A stretch of 58,269 nucleotides of DNA from Lachnospiraceae bacterium. GTDB taxonomy: Bacteria; Bacillota; Clostridia; Lachnospirales; Lachnospiraceae. The notes below the pieces were generated by a model, which saw only the letters and a list, made by a program, of their open reading frames with translations, ran no database searches and was not told the origin of the DNA. Numbering within the stretch: the first letter of the stretch is position 1; each line of letters starts with the position of its first letter. The stretch spans positions 1 through 58,269 of the forward strand of contig JALFLW010000068.1 in assembly GCA_022774505.1 (NCBI GenBank). The letters run 5' to 3'. Position numbers and translations under genes: made by a program. Shown here in pieces: positions 47,794-58,022 of this stretch.

Positions 47794-50085
47794 TCAATTC
47801 CCGGCATCCTTTGTTACATCCCTGATAGTAAATCCCAGACTTGCTGCAAGCAAAAGCAGATATCCGGTGATCCCTGCCACATTCTTCCAGTAAACCTGAA
47901 TACTGCTTCCGTTGATCACGCCATCCCGGAATATATTCCGTATCGCCATATCGCCCATCAGAATCCCCGCTGCAATTCCTGCCAGCAGATAAATTCCGAT
48001 CTGTATCCAGGCAACCGCATAAAGCTTTCTCTTGGAAAAGCCCAGTGTTCGTAAAGTCTGAAATTCTTTTCGTCTGGAATAAAGCATTCCTCTTGCCGAA
48101 TTGAGCCAGCCAATTCCTGCGACAAGACTAAGAATTCCAAGCACCAGCCGGATCATTACAGATCTCTGCTGAAAGATCTGCTCTGCCTGCTTCATCCTGT
48201 CACGACAGTCGAGCCATGTAATCTGTTGGTTTTCCCGGGAGATCTCCTCCAGTACCGTTTTTACTGATTCCTGATATCCCCGGATATAAAAGAATGCCTC
48301 CTCGATTCCACCCCGATTTGGATCTGCTGCTTCCTTTTCATTCAGGTCGTTCACATCAATATAAGTCTGGTTATCCGTATCCAGACCTGCCATGAAGTTA
48401 TTGGCTGCCTCCAAGATCACATATGTCTTTTTCTTTTTGAGCAGACCGGAACCCAGAGTGATCTTGTCTCCCTCATGATATCCCTTACTTTTCAGGGTTT
48501 CCGGAGTCATGACAATATAATCCGTTTTGTCCCCCTTGAGTTTATTTTTATAAAAAGAGGCATTGATCCGGAAATATTCCCCGAGATCCGTTGCATACAA
48601 AACTCTGATATTATCCGGTATATTTTTGCATCCCCATGAATCGACCCGGATCTGATAATAACCGGTAGTTTCCGACTCGTTACGGATCCGGTCAGCACAT
48701 TTCTGAACCTGATTAAATGTAATTTTCTGCGTATCCTCCTCCCATTCTGCCATGTAATCTGCTTCATGGGTAATAGATTTTACATAAGACATATCATTCA
48801 TCCGGAGAAGCTCCAGAAAACTCAACCCCACATAAGAAAACATGGTGAGAAGTGCAATGATCAAAATAATAAAAAAATTCTGTGCAAGCTTTGGCAAAGC
48901 CAGCTTTACTGCCAGATATCCCGGTGTGCCGACGATTCGGCGAAGCCATGTCATACGTGGTCTGAAATGGCTTACCTTATGACTTCCCGTTTCCTGAAAT
49001 ACCTGGATCGGCAGTACGTTCTGACCACAAATAAAAAAGATCAGCACAATGCCATTAAACAATACAAAGATCAGACCGGTAATTCCAAAGAGGCTTCCCC
49101 ACTCAATCGTTACGTTTCCCTCAAAAAGATTTAATTTGTCATTGAGCAGAGATAACAGACAGCGATCCAGCAAAACAGTGCAAAGCATCCCAAGACCACA
49201 GCCGATCAGACTTAAAAATAACGACATCACACTGAAAAACAGGGATATCTGTTTCCTTGATGCACCAACTGTACGCATCACTGCCATATCACGCCGGTAT
49301 TTTCGAAGATATTCGTGGAAATTGCTCACAATAAACATGCCACTGATCAATACTACAATACCGGAAAGCATCTGTATCATTGCCTGAAAGATTTTGAACA
49401 ATTTCCTCACCGTTTCGTCCTCTTTCACCGCAAACACAGAAAAATCTTCGGACATTTTCTCCAAACGGCTGCCAACCTCCGAAGTCTCCTTATCCGGGCA
49501 CTGCAGAAACATATAATTACACTTTCCACTGTCGTCTCCCAGAAATTTATGAAGAGCATCCCGCTCCATGATCACCATACACATTCTCTGATCTGTAAAA
49601 GAATCATTTCGAAGAATCTCTCCTACTTCTAATGTCTTTCCGTTGATCTGAAATGTATCTCCCTGCCCTGCCTGATATTTTCTTGCCAGATATTCATTGA
49701 CAACTACTTTGCTGCCCTTTACCGGAAAAGAATATTTATAACGGCTCCGGTTGATGGCATCATCCTTCACTCCCAGTGCATAAATATCCGTATCTCCCTC
49801 AATCTCCCGTTCAAAGCCGTCCGTATACCCCGTGACCTGACTTAGTTCTTTGATCTTTTTTATTTCCTCTGACGTAAAATATCTTCCGTCCTCCGTGGAA
49901 AGACCTATCTGATAATCTCCATACTCTTCCAGAATGCCTTCTTCATATTTCTGCTTTGCATTTGCCGAAAGCTGAAACATGCTGACACACAAAAAATCTG
50001 CAAAAAAGATACTTAAAATACAGGATATTGTTAAAAACCGGCTTCTTTTCAGGAATGCAGCAGAAATCCTGACAATATAACGCAT
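47794..50085 (-). CDS. FtsX-type ABC transporter permease (second of pair)
   Basis: The 763-aa protein has an N-terminal membrane helix (about 16-38), a large extracytoplasmic domain, three helices near residue 240-350, another extracytoplasmic region and C-terminal helices. This is the duplicated FtsX-like layout of macrolide/antimicrobial-peptide or lipoprotein-type export permeases. It shares the start pattern RFLTISCILSIFFADFL/SMFQLSAN with the permease at 50979-53297. It follows the ATPase by four bases. Substrate unknown. Confidence 0.87.
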   Translation of the reverse strand: MRYIVRISAAFLKRSRFLTISCILSIFFADFLCVSMFQLSANAKQKYEEGILEEYGDYQIGLSTEDGRYFTSEEIKKIKELSQVTGYTDGFEREIEGDTDIYALGVKDDAINRSRYKYSFPVKGSKVVVNEYLARKYQAGQGDTFQINGKTLEVGEILRNDSFTDQRMCMVIMERDALHKFLGDDSGKCNYMFLQCPDKETSEVGSRLEKMSEDFSVFAVKEDETVRKLFKIFQAMIQMLSGIVVLISGMFIVSNFHEYLRKYRRDMAVMRTVGASRKQISLFFSVMSLFLSLIGCGLGMLCTVLLDRCLLSLLNDKLNLFEGNVTIEWGSLFGITGLIFVLFNGIVLIFFICGQNVLPIQVFQETGSHKVSHFRPRMTWLRRIVGTPGYLAVKLALPKLAQNFFIILIIALLTMFSYVGLSFLELLRMNDMSYVKSITHEADYMAEWEEDTQKITFNQVQKCADRIRNESETTGYYQIRVDSWGCKNIPDNIRVLYATDLGEYFRINASFYKNKLKGDKTDYIVMTPETLKSKGYHEGDKITLGSGLLKKKKTYVILEAANNFMAGLDTDNQTYIDVNDLNEKEAADPNRGGIEEAFFYIRGYQESVKTVLEEISRENQQITWLDCRDRMKQAEQIFQQRSVMIRLVLGILSLVAGIGWLNSARGMLYSRRKEFQTLRTLGFSKRKLYAVAWIQIGIYLLAGIAAGILMGDMAIRNIFRDGVINGSSIQVYWKNVAGITGYLLLLAASLGFTIRDVTKDAGN

Positions 50086-50089
50086 CCTG

Positions 50090-50854
50090 TCACCGTCCCT
50101 TCTTCAGGGACAATGTCTTAAATTTATCGACAATATGATCCATATCATCCCCGTTTTTCCGGCAACGATATTCATCACAGACCTGTCCGTCATGCAAAAA
50201 CAGGATACGATCCGTATATCCCGCTACCATAGCATCATGTGTGACAATAATAATACTGTGATCCTGTTCCTGCTGCAGCTCCAGAAATAGTTGCATGATT
50301 TCAATAGAGGTATTATAATCCAGATTGCCCGTGGGTTCATCCGCCAGTAAAAGCTTCGGCTCCGTGATCAATGCCCTCGCAATAGAAACCCGCTGACGCT
50401 GTCCGCCGGATAGCTCTGTGATGGCATTCTTTTTCTTTTCAAGGATACCCACCTTCTCTAACATCTGATCTGTCTTATCCCAGATCACACGATTGTTTTC
50501 CCCGGCAAGCATCAGAGGCAGCGCCACATTTTCCTCTACCGTCAGATCCTGTATCAGGTTAAAATCCTGAAAAATAAAACCGATCTGTTCTGCCCGGATT
50601 TTGGTAGCCGCCGGTTCCGTTCCATAGTCCTCTCGCAGCTCTCCATTCAGCCGGATTTCTCCCTTATCGGCTGCATCCATTGCTCCAAGGATATGTAACA
50701 GCGTGCTTTTTCCGGAACCGCTGCTTCCCATCACGGCAAGCATTTCCCCCTGTTCCAGCGATAGCGACACTCCCCGCAGAGCCTCGAAGGATTCCTTCCC
50801 TGTGGTATAACTTTTATAAAGATTATCCGCTTTTAATATAACGTTTTTACTCAT
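50090..50854 (-). CDS. MacB/LolD-type ABC transporter ATPase
   Basis: The 254-aa ATPase has Walker A GSSGSGKST, signature LSGGQRQRVSIARA, Walker B LLLADEPTGNLD and the switch His in IIVTHD. This subfamily pairs with FtsX-like permeases for export or mechanotransmission rather than import. It sits between two paralogous permeases, so the transporter may be a heterodimer or may serve two complexes. A possible separate promoter lies upstream at 50911-50939. Confidence 0.93.
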   Translation of the reverse strand: MSKNVILKADNLYKSYTTGKESFEALRGVSLSLEQGEMLAVMGSSGSGKSTLLHILGAMDAADKGEIRLNGELREDYGTEPAATKIRAEQIGFIFQDFNLIQDLTVEENVALPLMLAGENNRVIWDKTDQMLEKVGILEKKKNAITELSGGQRQRVSIARALITEPKLLLADEPTGNLDYNTSIEIMQLFLELQQEQDHSIIIVTHDAMVAGYTDRILFLHDGQVCDEYRCRKNGDDMDHIVDKFKTLSLKKGR

Positions 50855-50910
50855 GATATTTTCCTCTTTCTCCTATCTTAAGTCACACTACAAGTCCCTA
50901 TGTTAAATTT

Positions 50911-50939
50911 AGTTTATCATATGAAACATTACGCCACAA
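50911..50939 (-). promoter_or_regulatory. Possible internal promoter before the ATPase
   Basis: On the minus strand TTGTGG (50934-50939), a 17-bp spacer and TGATAAACT (-10 at 50911-50916, with TGn) form a modest promoter in the 124-bp gap after the first permease gene. Confidence 0.4.
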
Positions 50940-50978
50940 TAAAATATTCCGGCATTTTTTAAATTGTAAGATTTTATA

Positions 50979-53297
50979 TTATTTATTATTTTCCATTTTC
51001 CTGACAGTGGGATATAACACAAAAGACAATCCGAACAAATACATGACAATCCCAATTAAATACTCCCATTCAACCGTGAGTGGCGTATTGGTAATAACAT
51101 TGCCTTTCCAAATACCATAAACGATTATCATTCCAAGAAGTGCACCAAAAACAACTCCCGAAAGCATATAACTCCAAACCTGAAACCAACAGATCTTATG
51201 AACACTCTTTTGGTTTTCTCCCAACATTCGTAAGATCCGGTATTCTTTTTCCTTGGCTAACAGCATTCCATTTGCAGAATTTAGCAAACCGATTCCTGAC
51301 ACAATAAGCAGCATAACCAGAACAACATGAAGACTGATCGTCCATTGCCTGCATATGCGTACAGACTCCTCCATAATATCATCATAAATGCACCATTCAA
51401 AGGAGGTGTCACTTCCCAGTTCAATCTGCAGCTCCTGAATTTTATCCCGTATGAGCTCCTTATCGCCATCGAGCCACAATCCTATATAGTCTCTGTCTGT
51501 GTTGTCCTCTGAAGCTGCCTTTTTACTCAGATTATCCCAGTCTAAAATGATATTATATTCGTCATTCCAATTGTTTTTTCCATTGATGATCTCCACCAAA
51601 ACGAAGTCCCGGCTGCCACCAAAATAGTCCGACTCCAACGTTACTTTATCTCCAAGCTGATATCCACATTTGGAGGCAACGGTTTCATTCATGACCACTC
51701 TCTTTGTTTTCGGTACGGTCTTATAATTTTTCCAGATACTTACATTTAAAAGCTGCGGCAACGTCTCTAAATCCGACACCTTGAACCGGTTCAGATCCAG
51801 ATCATATTCATCACTTGCGTTTAAACCAAATGCCCCATACAGCATGTAACCTTTGCCGATCACCGGTTGAAAACGATGATATATCTTTTTCGCATAAGAA
51901 ACAGACATCGGCTTATCATTATAAATCTCTGCTTTTGCCGTTTTTCCCTGTACAAGATTATAGTTATACCAGTTATCGTTTGCCTTCAACAACTTCAAGG
52001 ACGCCTGCCCTGTATATGCAAGTGCCGTGATCAAAGCAATAATTACTATCATCATAAAAGTCCGGCGAAGCTTTGACGACATGAATTTCATTGCAAAATA
52101 CATTTCTTTTCCAAACATTTTTCTCACAAGCTGAAAACGATGTGCTTTGCTGCTCTTTTTCAAGCCGGAGGATGTCTCTTCAAACACCTGTATTGGCAGT
52201 ACATTTTGACCGAAGGAAAAAATAAGACCGATAAGTACGTTAAACAGTACAAACACAAACACAGCGATGAACCATAACATTTTCCAATTTATGGCGGCAC
52301 TGCCTTCAAATAACTGCACCTTTTCATTAAACCAGTTTAATGTAATACCGGAAACCAGGGCACTAAACATCGCCCCGGCAAGACACGCACAGCCACTGAT
52401 TACAAAAGACATCGATGAAAAAATCGTTTGAACCTGTTCCTGCGTTCCCCCGATCGTCCGGAGCACTGCCATATCTTTTCTGTATTTTCGAATATATTCC
52501 AGAAAAATATTCGCAACAAACAGACCACTGATCATAAAAATGACAACGAAAAATATCCGGAATATCTTTTTGATATTACGAAGCAGGGCGTAATAATCCT
52601 CCCCTGCACTTTGATCTGACACCACGAGATCAGGATACTGTTTCTTAATGCGATGAACGATTCCTCCACCATAATCTACATTTTCAAATGCTTCTTTTTC
52701 ACATTGAAGCAGGATATAATTGGCACGCGCAGGATCATTATGTCCCAGTAACTGATGCAGCTGCGACAATTCCATAACCACCATAGGCATCGTATAATCT
52801 GATCCCGAAACCGTCTTTATCACTTCGATAATCTGAAACTCTTTTCCGGCAATAGGATAAGAATCTCCTGTTGATTTGTTGTCCCGCCTCGCCAAAGAAT
52901 CGTTGATAACGATACGATTTCCGCTCACGTCTTTGGTATACTTGTAAAGACTCTTATTTATCGCGTCATCTGATACACCTGCCGCAAATGCCTCTGACAA
53001 TTCATCAGTCTGATATCCTATGCTATATCCCATCACATCCTTGTCCTGTTCCAGTTCCTTTAATTCCTCATTCTGAAAAGTTTCCCCCTCATTTTTTGTG
53101 ATTTTAAGATCAAACGCACCCTTTTTCGCTTCCAATCCTGCTACGATCGAGGTTTCCATATTAGAAGATAACTGGAACATGCTTATACTGAGAAAACATG
53201 CAACAAATATGCTTAAAAAAGCAGAAAAAGTAAGTATCTTACTTTTCCGGAGAAATGTCATTCCCATTCGAAACATTTTTCGTTTACCACTTCTCAT
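50979..53297 (-). CDS. FtsX-type ABC transporter permease (first of pair)
   Basis: The 772-aa membrane protein has the same organisation as the permease at 47794-50085: N-terminal helix with ILTFSAFLSIFVACFL, extracytoplasmic domain, clustered helices around 245-365 and a C-terminal set. The two are clear but distant paralogues. AGGGG precedes the ATG at 53297. It is the first gene of the cluster and is driven by promoter copy C about 110 bp upstream. The substrate is unknown; related systems export or sense antimicrobial peptides. Confidence 0.88.
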   Translation of the reverse strand: MRSGKRKMFRMGMTFLRKSKILTFSAFLSIFVACFLSISMFQLSSNMETSIVAGLEAKKGAFDLKITKNEGETFQNEELKELEQDKDVMGYSIGYQTDELSEAFAAGVSDDAINKSLYKYTKDVSGNRIVINDSLARRDNKSTGDSYPIAGKEFQIIEVIKTVSGSDYTMPMVVMELSQLHQLLGHNDPARANYILLQCEKEAFENVDYGGGIVHRIKKQYPDLVVSDQSAGEDYYALLRNIKKIFRIFFVVIFMISGLFVANIFLEYIRKYRKDMAVLRTIGGTQEQVQTIFSSMSFVISGCACLAGAMFSALVSGITLNWFNEKVQLFEGSAAINWKMLWFIAVFVFVLFNVLIGLIFSFGQNVLPIQVFEETSSGLKKSSKAHRFQLVRKMFGKEMYFAMKFMSSKLRRTFMMIVIIALITALAYTGQASLKLLKANDNWYNYNLVQGKTAKAEIYNDKPMSVSYAKKIYHRFQPVIGKGYMLYGAFGLNASDEYDLDLNRFKVSDLETLPQLLNVSIWKNYKTVPKTKRVVMNETVASKCGYQLGDKVTLESDYFGGSRDFVLVEIINGKNNWNDEYNIILDWDNLSKKAASEDNTDRDYIGLWLDGDKELIRDKIQELQIELGSDTSFEWCIYDDIMEESVRICRQWTISLHVVLVMLLIVSGIGLLNSANGMLLAKEKEYRILRMLGENQKSVHKICWFQVWSYMLSGVVFGALLGMIIVYGIWKGNVITNTPLTVEWEYLIGIVMYLFGLSFVLYPTVRKMENNK

Positions 53298-53356
53298 TTT
53301 GTCCCCTTTTCCTTTGCCAGTTCCGTTTTCCTTTTATCTGTTTTTCTTCTACACAT
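53294..53356 (-). CDS. Possible 20-codon leader peptide coupled to the permease
   Basis: A short Lys/Arg-rich frame starting at the ATG at 53356 (with GGGAG 10 bases upstream) ends at a TGA that overlaps the permease start as ATGA. It could couple translation to the permease, but such short frames also arise by chance. Confidence 0.3.
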   Translation of the reverse strand: MCRRKTDKRKTELAKEKGTK

Positions 53357-53405
53357 TTCGCCCGATTCTCCCTTTTCATGCACTGCGTAATTTATCATTT
53401 ATATA

Positions 53406-53451
53406 GTAAAAGTGTACCACATACGGGGAGGGTTGTCGATATGGTTATTCC
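53406..53451 (-). promoter_or_regulatory. Third copy of the shared promoter core (copy C)
   Basis: TCGACA (53434-53439), a 17-bp spacer and TGGTACACT (-10 at 53411-53416) match copies A and B over about 44-46 bp, including spacer and bases upstream of -35. It points into the FtsX-type permease gene. The identity stops at the transcribed side, unlike A and B. Confidence 0.7.
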
Positions 53452-53565
53452 GGAGGGTAGGAAAATGCCCCTTTTTCATCTTCCTGTGATCCTGCGTGCT
53501 CTTTTGTTTTCTCTACAAGATTAAATTTTCACTTACTATATTTATTTTCTCTATACCTATCCTAC

Positions 53566-55044
53566 TTACTGTTTCCACTCTGTGATCTGTTGCTGCAGTT
53601 TTTTTCTCAAAGGCTTCCAGGCTTTCGCCACCTGCCCCGCAGCTTCCTGATATGCTTTTTCAAAATCCTTCTCCTGAAAACAATCTACTGATTCCTTTAA
53701 TACCTCCTGATATTCTGTCAATCCCCCATAAAAGCTGCTATAATCCGGCCAGAATCCAAGCATACGTGAGGTTGTTCTCGGCGAATAATGGATCCATTTA
53801 TTGCGGTATTCCCTCATGTTCTTTACCGGTGTTATCCCCTCCTCTTTCTGTTGAAAGATCCCATCATTCAACCCAAACACTGACCGGTCACTGACTCTCT
53901 CTACAGAATCTTTCACATAGCCATCCTCGTCCAACAGCTTTTTCGCATCTTGCTCTCCCCATATCAGGGTATTGGCTATCTCATCATCCGTCCGAAGGAT
54001 CTTCATAAGTTCCAGTGCTTTTTCTTTCTTATCCGAATAAGCGGATATCGCTGTGCCTTCCCCAAGGATTCCTCTTACACACACCGGTCTCCTGATAAAT
54101 ACATGATCTGCAGGCTTCAGACATTCTTCTGCCGTCCATGCCATTGCATATTCTCCCTGCCTCAGATGCAATAATTCATCCTCGCTGGTAAGGCAATCAT
54201 CCATACGATGCGTGACATATCCTTTCTGATAGCATTTATGCAGGAAAGACATATATTCATAAAATTCTTTAAGTTCAAATGGCTGATGTACAGTTTGATC
54301 TTGTATATTATAGACAATGTCATCATCTATCATGTATTTCCGTTTCTTCACCCCTCCCTCAAAAAAGTCTATCATCGGAAAACCGGCCACCATTATGTCA
54401 TTCTTACCAAGCCTGACCTTTTGCATGATCCGGAACAGATCAAACCAACTTCCATCCCAGGATTTGATCAGCTTCTTCGACACATGATCCTTTCGAAAGG
54501 CGATCACCGTTTCAGGAATATCATAATAAATTTCATTCGGGAAAATATAGTTTTCACCACCGACACTGCTGCCTTTCCAGACTTCCTTATCATACAGATT
54601 ATAGACAGCCTTTCCTTCTGTGAAATGAAGCCATCTGTTTAGCGGATAAAAGAGACCACTCTGTAAATACTGCGCCATCTCCCCCTGCGCTGTTTCATAA
54701 CACACATCCACATACGCCACATCTATCTCACCGGACTTAACTGCTTTTTCCAGTGCATCATGATAAATTTCCTGCTTCTCATAGGTCCTGTCCGTTTTTA
54801 GCTTTTTTACCTTGACCGCAAGACCATAACCTTTTTTAGCAAGCAGCTGATTCGTTTTTTTTATATTTTTTTCCGAAACCCTTGCATCCTCTCTGACTGC
54901 CCAGACCACTGTATTTTCTTTGTTAACCGTATCTTTGGTTTTCTCTGTCTTTTTTCCGTGATCCAAGCTCTGCTTAAAACCGCTGCAGCCTGCCAGCAAA
55001 GTCATGATCAGCAGCATCAAAATAAAGCTAAATCTCTTTTTCAT
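53566..55044 (-). CDS. Extracellular solute-binding-like lipoprotein
   Basis: The 492-aa protein has a lipoprotein signal (basic start, hydrophobic stretch, lipobox LLAG-C near residue 20), so it should be anchored outside the membrane. The rest resembles an extracellular family 1 solute-binding protein, with VVWAVREDARVS, EIDVAYVD and a C-terminal helical region. GGAGG before the ATG at 55044 sets the start; the frame is open slightly earlier. It directly follows an ABC ATPase and permease, but those look like an export-type pair rather than a sugar importer, so its role there is unclear. Confidence 0.8.
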   Translation of the reverse strand: MKKRFSFILMLLIMTLLAGCSGFKQSLDHGKKTEKTKDTVNKENTVVWAVREDARVSEKNIKKTNQLLAKKGYGLAVKVKKLKTDRTYEKQEIYHDALEKAVKSGEIDVAYVDVCYETAQGEMAQYLQSGLFYPLNRWLHFTEGKAVYNLYDKEVWKGSSVGGENYIFPNEIYYDIPETVIAFRKDHVSKKLIKSWDGSWFDLFRIMQKVRLGKNDIMVAGFPMIDFFEGGVKKRKYMIDDDIVYNIQDQTVHQPFELKEFYEYMSFLHKCYQKGYVTHRMDDCLTSEDELLHLRQGEYAMAWTAEECLKPADHVFIRRPVCVRGILGEGTAISAYSDKKEKALELMKILRTDDEIANTLIWGEQDAKKLLDEDGYVKDSVERVSDRSVFGLNDGIFQQKEEGITPVKNMREYRNKWIHYSPRTTSRMLGFWPDYSSFYGGLTEYQEVLKESVDCFQEKDFEKAYQEAAGQVAKAWKPLRKKLQQQITEWKQ

Positions 55045-55055
55045 ATTTCCTCCCG

Positions 55056-55940
55056 TCAAATTACTGTGATCAGGTTATTTTTGGAATAATACAAATAAAC
55101 CTCATCCAATGTTGGCTCACAATGCTTCCAACCCTTTACTTCCATATTTTCTTCCGACAGGGCACGTATATTGATCCCCTCTCTGCATTGCCGCATTGCT
55201 GTAATTTCATATAAGCTTTGGAATCCCTCGACCTGTCCGGCATCACATGTCATCTCCCATACCTTATCCTTCACGGAGTCCATCCATTCCTCCGGACGCT
55301 TACATCCCTGATTTGTCCCTTTTTTCATCAGTATGATGTGATCTGCCACACAATCAATATCACTGATGATATGAGTCGCCAGAATCACGATCTTATCCAT
55401 CGCTTCCTGAGCGATCAGATTTCTCAGAGAGATTCTCTCATTTGGATCCAATCCCGCTGTCGGCTCATCCAGGATCAATATTTTCGGATCTCCAAGCACT
55501 GCCTGTGCAAAAAGAAGACGGCGTTTCATGCCTCCCGACAACTGTCCGAAACGTGTATGGATCTCCTTTTCCAAATGAACCTGCTCAAGTGCAGTATAAA
55601 CGATTTCACGAAGCTTCTCTCTCTGATAATTTAATCCTTTCAGAGCAGCGATATATTCCAGAAACTCTCCCACACGCATGCGTGGATATCCTACGGACTC
55701 CTGTGGAAGATATCCAATAAGTGCCCGGTACTCATGTCCCATATCACGGACATCATTTCCATCAAACAAAATACTGCCACTATCCTGCTGTAAATTGCAT
55801 GTCAGTATCTTTATCAGAGTAGATTTTCCTGCCCCGTTTTCTCCCAACAGACCAAATAATCCATTATCAAGCTTCAACGAAAAATCCCTCAGTGCCGTTT
55901 TATTTCCATATTTTTTCGTAACATGCTGTAATTCTAACAT
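55056..55940 (-). CDS. ABC transporter ATPase (ABC-2/CcmA-like)
   Basis: The 294-aa ATPase has Walker A GENGAGKST, signature FGQLSGGMKRR, Walker B ILILDEPTAGLD and the switch His in ILATHI. The pattern fits the drug/antibiotic-export-type (CcmA-like) subfamily. GGAGG lies just before the ATG at 55940. It follows the large membrane protein by 33 bp and precedes the lipoprotein by 11 bp. After residue 215 the C-terminal extension has no recognised domain. Confidence 0.92.
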   Translation of the reverse strand: MLELQHVTKKYGNKTALRDFSLKLDNGLFGLLGENGAGKSTLIKILTCNLQQDSGSILFDGNDVRDMGHEYRALIGYLPQESVGYPRMRVGEFLEYIAALKGLNYQREKLREIVYTALEQVHLEKEIHTRFGQLSGGMKRRLLFAQAVLGDPKILILDEPTAGLDPNERISLRNLIAQEAMDKIVILATHIISDIDCVADHIILMKKGTNQGCKRPEEWMDSVKDKVWEMTCDAGQVEGFQSLYEITAMRQCREGINIRALSEENMEVKGWKHCEPTLDEVYLYYSKNNLITVI

Positions 55941-55973
55941 TTTTCCTCCGATCTTTGCCAATAACACATCCTG

Positions 55974-58004
55974 TCACGCAAACAGAAGCACAGGCAATAG
56001 ACAACATACCAAAGCTGTATAAACAGTAAGGCTCTGACTTGATATTTTTCTCTGCATCAGTTTTGTCACACATCCCGCTATCACCAGATACAAAACCCGC
56101 AATACATAACTGCACAAAATAACATTACCAAGACTCATAAATCCAATTTCCTTAAAAGCAGGCAGATTCCCTGCAGCCACTGACCAGGCCTTCAGAGAAT
56201 AGGTCTGCCCACACTGATATATCCACGGTACATAAATGATCATCCCGATCAACAATGCATACAAAAAATTCCAGTACATTTTCCGATGCATGATCTTTTT
56301 CATGCCGGTCCGGCTTGCCATGCATAACATCTTTGTCTGGCACCATTCATCCTCTCCCCATAATCTTGTACTTAACAGCACCATCAAAACCACAGCGAGG
56401 ATGCTGCATAGCTTCAGGTAGCCACCGGGAATCTTCTTCCCTAAAAGCAACAGATATCCTTTTTCATACACAATATATGGACTCTCCCTGCCATCCAGAT
56501 AGTCCATATATGTGTCAACCTCCCGGAGAACATCCAGTTTCTCCAGTTCTGACATAGCTACCTGCATGGCAGTTGCTGTATAATTCTGTCCGTTTTTCTC
56601 TACATCCTTTTCCAGATCTTCCAGTTCGCGGATCCTTCCCCGGATAAGATCCCGCTTTTCAGCAGTATATCTGCCTTGAAGATCTAGTATTACTTCTCTG
56701 TAATAGTCTTCCTTTGCGGTAAATATTGATTCCTGCGGCGGCCGGTAAACAAAAAGCACAACCCCCAGCGTCATTATCAGTACGACAATGCTTCCCTCAT
56801 AAAACATCCCCTTTCGTCCTTCCCACCCAAACAGGCTTTGGATATGTTTAGGACGATATCCGATGCTTCCCCTGTGAAACCGTAATTTGCCAGCCAGACT
56901 GCTTTCAACTTTCTGAATACGACAGCGAAAGATCAGACGGACAAGAATACAAAATAAAACACTCGATGCAACGGTCCACACTACCAGATAGCTTACCGGA
57001 TACTGAAAAATTTTCAGGGCATGATAGCCGGATAGCAGCATTTCCTGATTGACACACTGCAGCGGACTAAAATACCGAAAAAACGCCAGATATCCCGACA
57101 AGGATATCCCATAGATCCCAAAAAGAGAAATCCCCACAAACAGACCATATAAAATAACTGTTCTTACCGTGTTTCGTCCCACACACGCCAGCCAGAAAAA
57201 AATCGTATACAAAAACAGAAAACCTGCTATCTTACAGACAATAAAAACACATAAAAAACCAAGAACCGAAAGTCTCAGATTAACCCCCATAAATTCCGGC
57301 AATACCTGTACTGCCCGGTTCCACTCTGTAAAACCATATGCCGACGTGTATAACCAAAGCTTATACAGCCAGACATCCAACAATACTCCTATCGATGCCA
57401 GGATCCCCACATACCATTTTACGCGTGTCAGCCTGGAGGCACCATTCCGGGCTGACATATTGATCCCATCCATTCCGGACTCAGCCTCCCAGACCACCAG
57501 CCGGAAGATGATCAGCAATATCATCAACACTCCCATTATATCCGTTACATCCGTATGGCAAAACAGAGAAACTCCCCTTCCTCCTGCAAAAGTAACTTCC
57601 GTCGGGTCCATTTTCCGGTACTTGTTCTGTAGCTTTTTCTGCAAACGTTCCTGATAAACATTTTCTTTCAGACCACGCAGTCCTCCGGATCCACCATATC
57701 GGATCTTATTCAGATAATTTTCATAGTTATGAATGGATTTCCACTCCTTCTGTACCACATTTCGTACAGGATCATATTCCTCCTGCTTATCTTCCGAAAA
57801 GTAACTCTCTGCTTCTGTCTCTGTCATGTTTTTTACCCGATCCGCCATTTTGCAATATTGAGAGGGCAAAAAATCATCTCCATACGACACCCGGTAAACA
57901 CGATTCCACAATATAAAAATCGTCGCTGCAAAGCACAAAAGAAAAACAACCAGAAATCCGTCTCTTGTAATCAGTTTCTTCCATTCCTGCTTAAATAAAT
58001 GCAT
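55974..58004 (-). CDS. Large ABC-2-like membrane permease
   Basis: The 676-aa polytopic protein has an N-terminal helix (about 15-34), a soluble stretch (35-130), several helices (about 135-365), another soluble coiled region (about 430-510) and C-terminal helices. Two similar halves starting near residues 1 and 390 suggest an internal duplication of an ABC-2-type permease. It is just upstream of the ATPase, with which it probably forms an exporter. Substrate unknown. Family recognition rests on topology and context rather than a clear motif. Confidence 0.7.
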   Translation of the reverse strand: MHLFKQEWKKLITRDGFLVVFLLCFAATIFILWNRVYRVSYGDDFLPSQYCKMADRVKNMTETEAESYFSEDKQEEYDPVRNVVQKEWKSIHNYENYLNKIRYGGSGGLRGLKENVYQERLQKKLQNKYRKMDPTEVTFAGGRGVSLFCHTDVTDIMGVLMILLIIFRLVVWEAESGMDGINMSARNGASRLTRVKWYVGILASIGVLLDVWLYKLWLYTSAYGFTEWNRAVQVLPEFMGVNLRLSVLGFLCVFIVCKIAGFLFLYTIFFWLACVGRNTVRTVILYGLFVGISLFGIYGISLSGYLAFFRYFSPLQCVNQEMLLSGYHALKIFQYPVSYLVVWTVASSVLFCILVRLIFRCRIQKVESSLAGKLRFHRGSIGYRPKHIQSLFGWEGRKGMFYEGSIVVLIMTLGVVLFVYRPPQESIFTAKEDYYREVILDLQGRYTAEKRDLIRGRIRELEDLEKDVEKNGQNYTATAMQVAMSELEKLDVLREVDTYMDYLDGRESPYIVYEKGYLLLLGKKIPGGYLKLCSILAVVLMVLLSTRLWGEDEWCQTKMLCMASRTGMKKIMHRKMYWNFLYALLIGMIIYVPWIYQCGQTYSLKAWSVAAGNLPAFKEIGFMSLGNVILCSYVLRVLYLVIAGCVTKLMQRKISSQSLTVYTALVCCLLPVLLFA

Positions 58005-58022
58005 CTTTCTTCTCCATTCCGG

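Noticed and set aside
53518-53560. Weak resemblance between sequence after promoter C and the end of the 54-aa gene (46733-46760)
   Set aside because: About 16 of 22 bases match in AT-rich DNA, which is too little to argue a shared origin.
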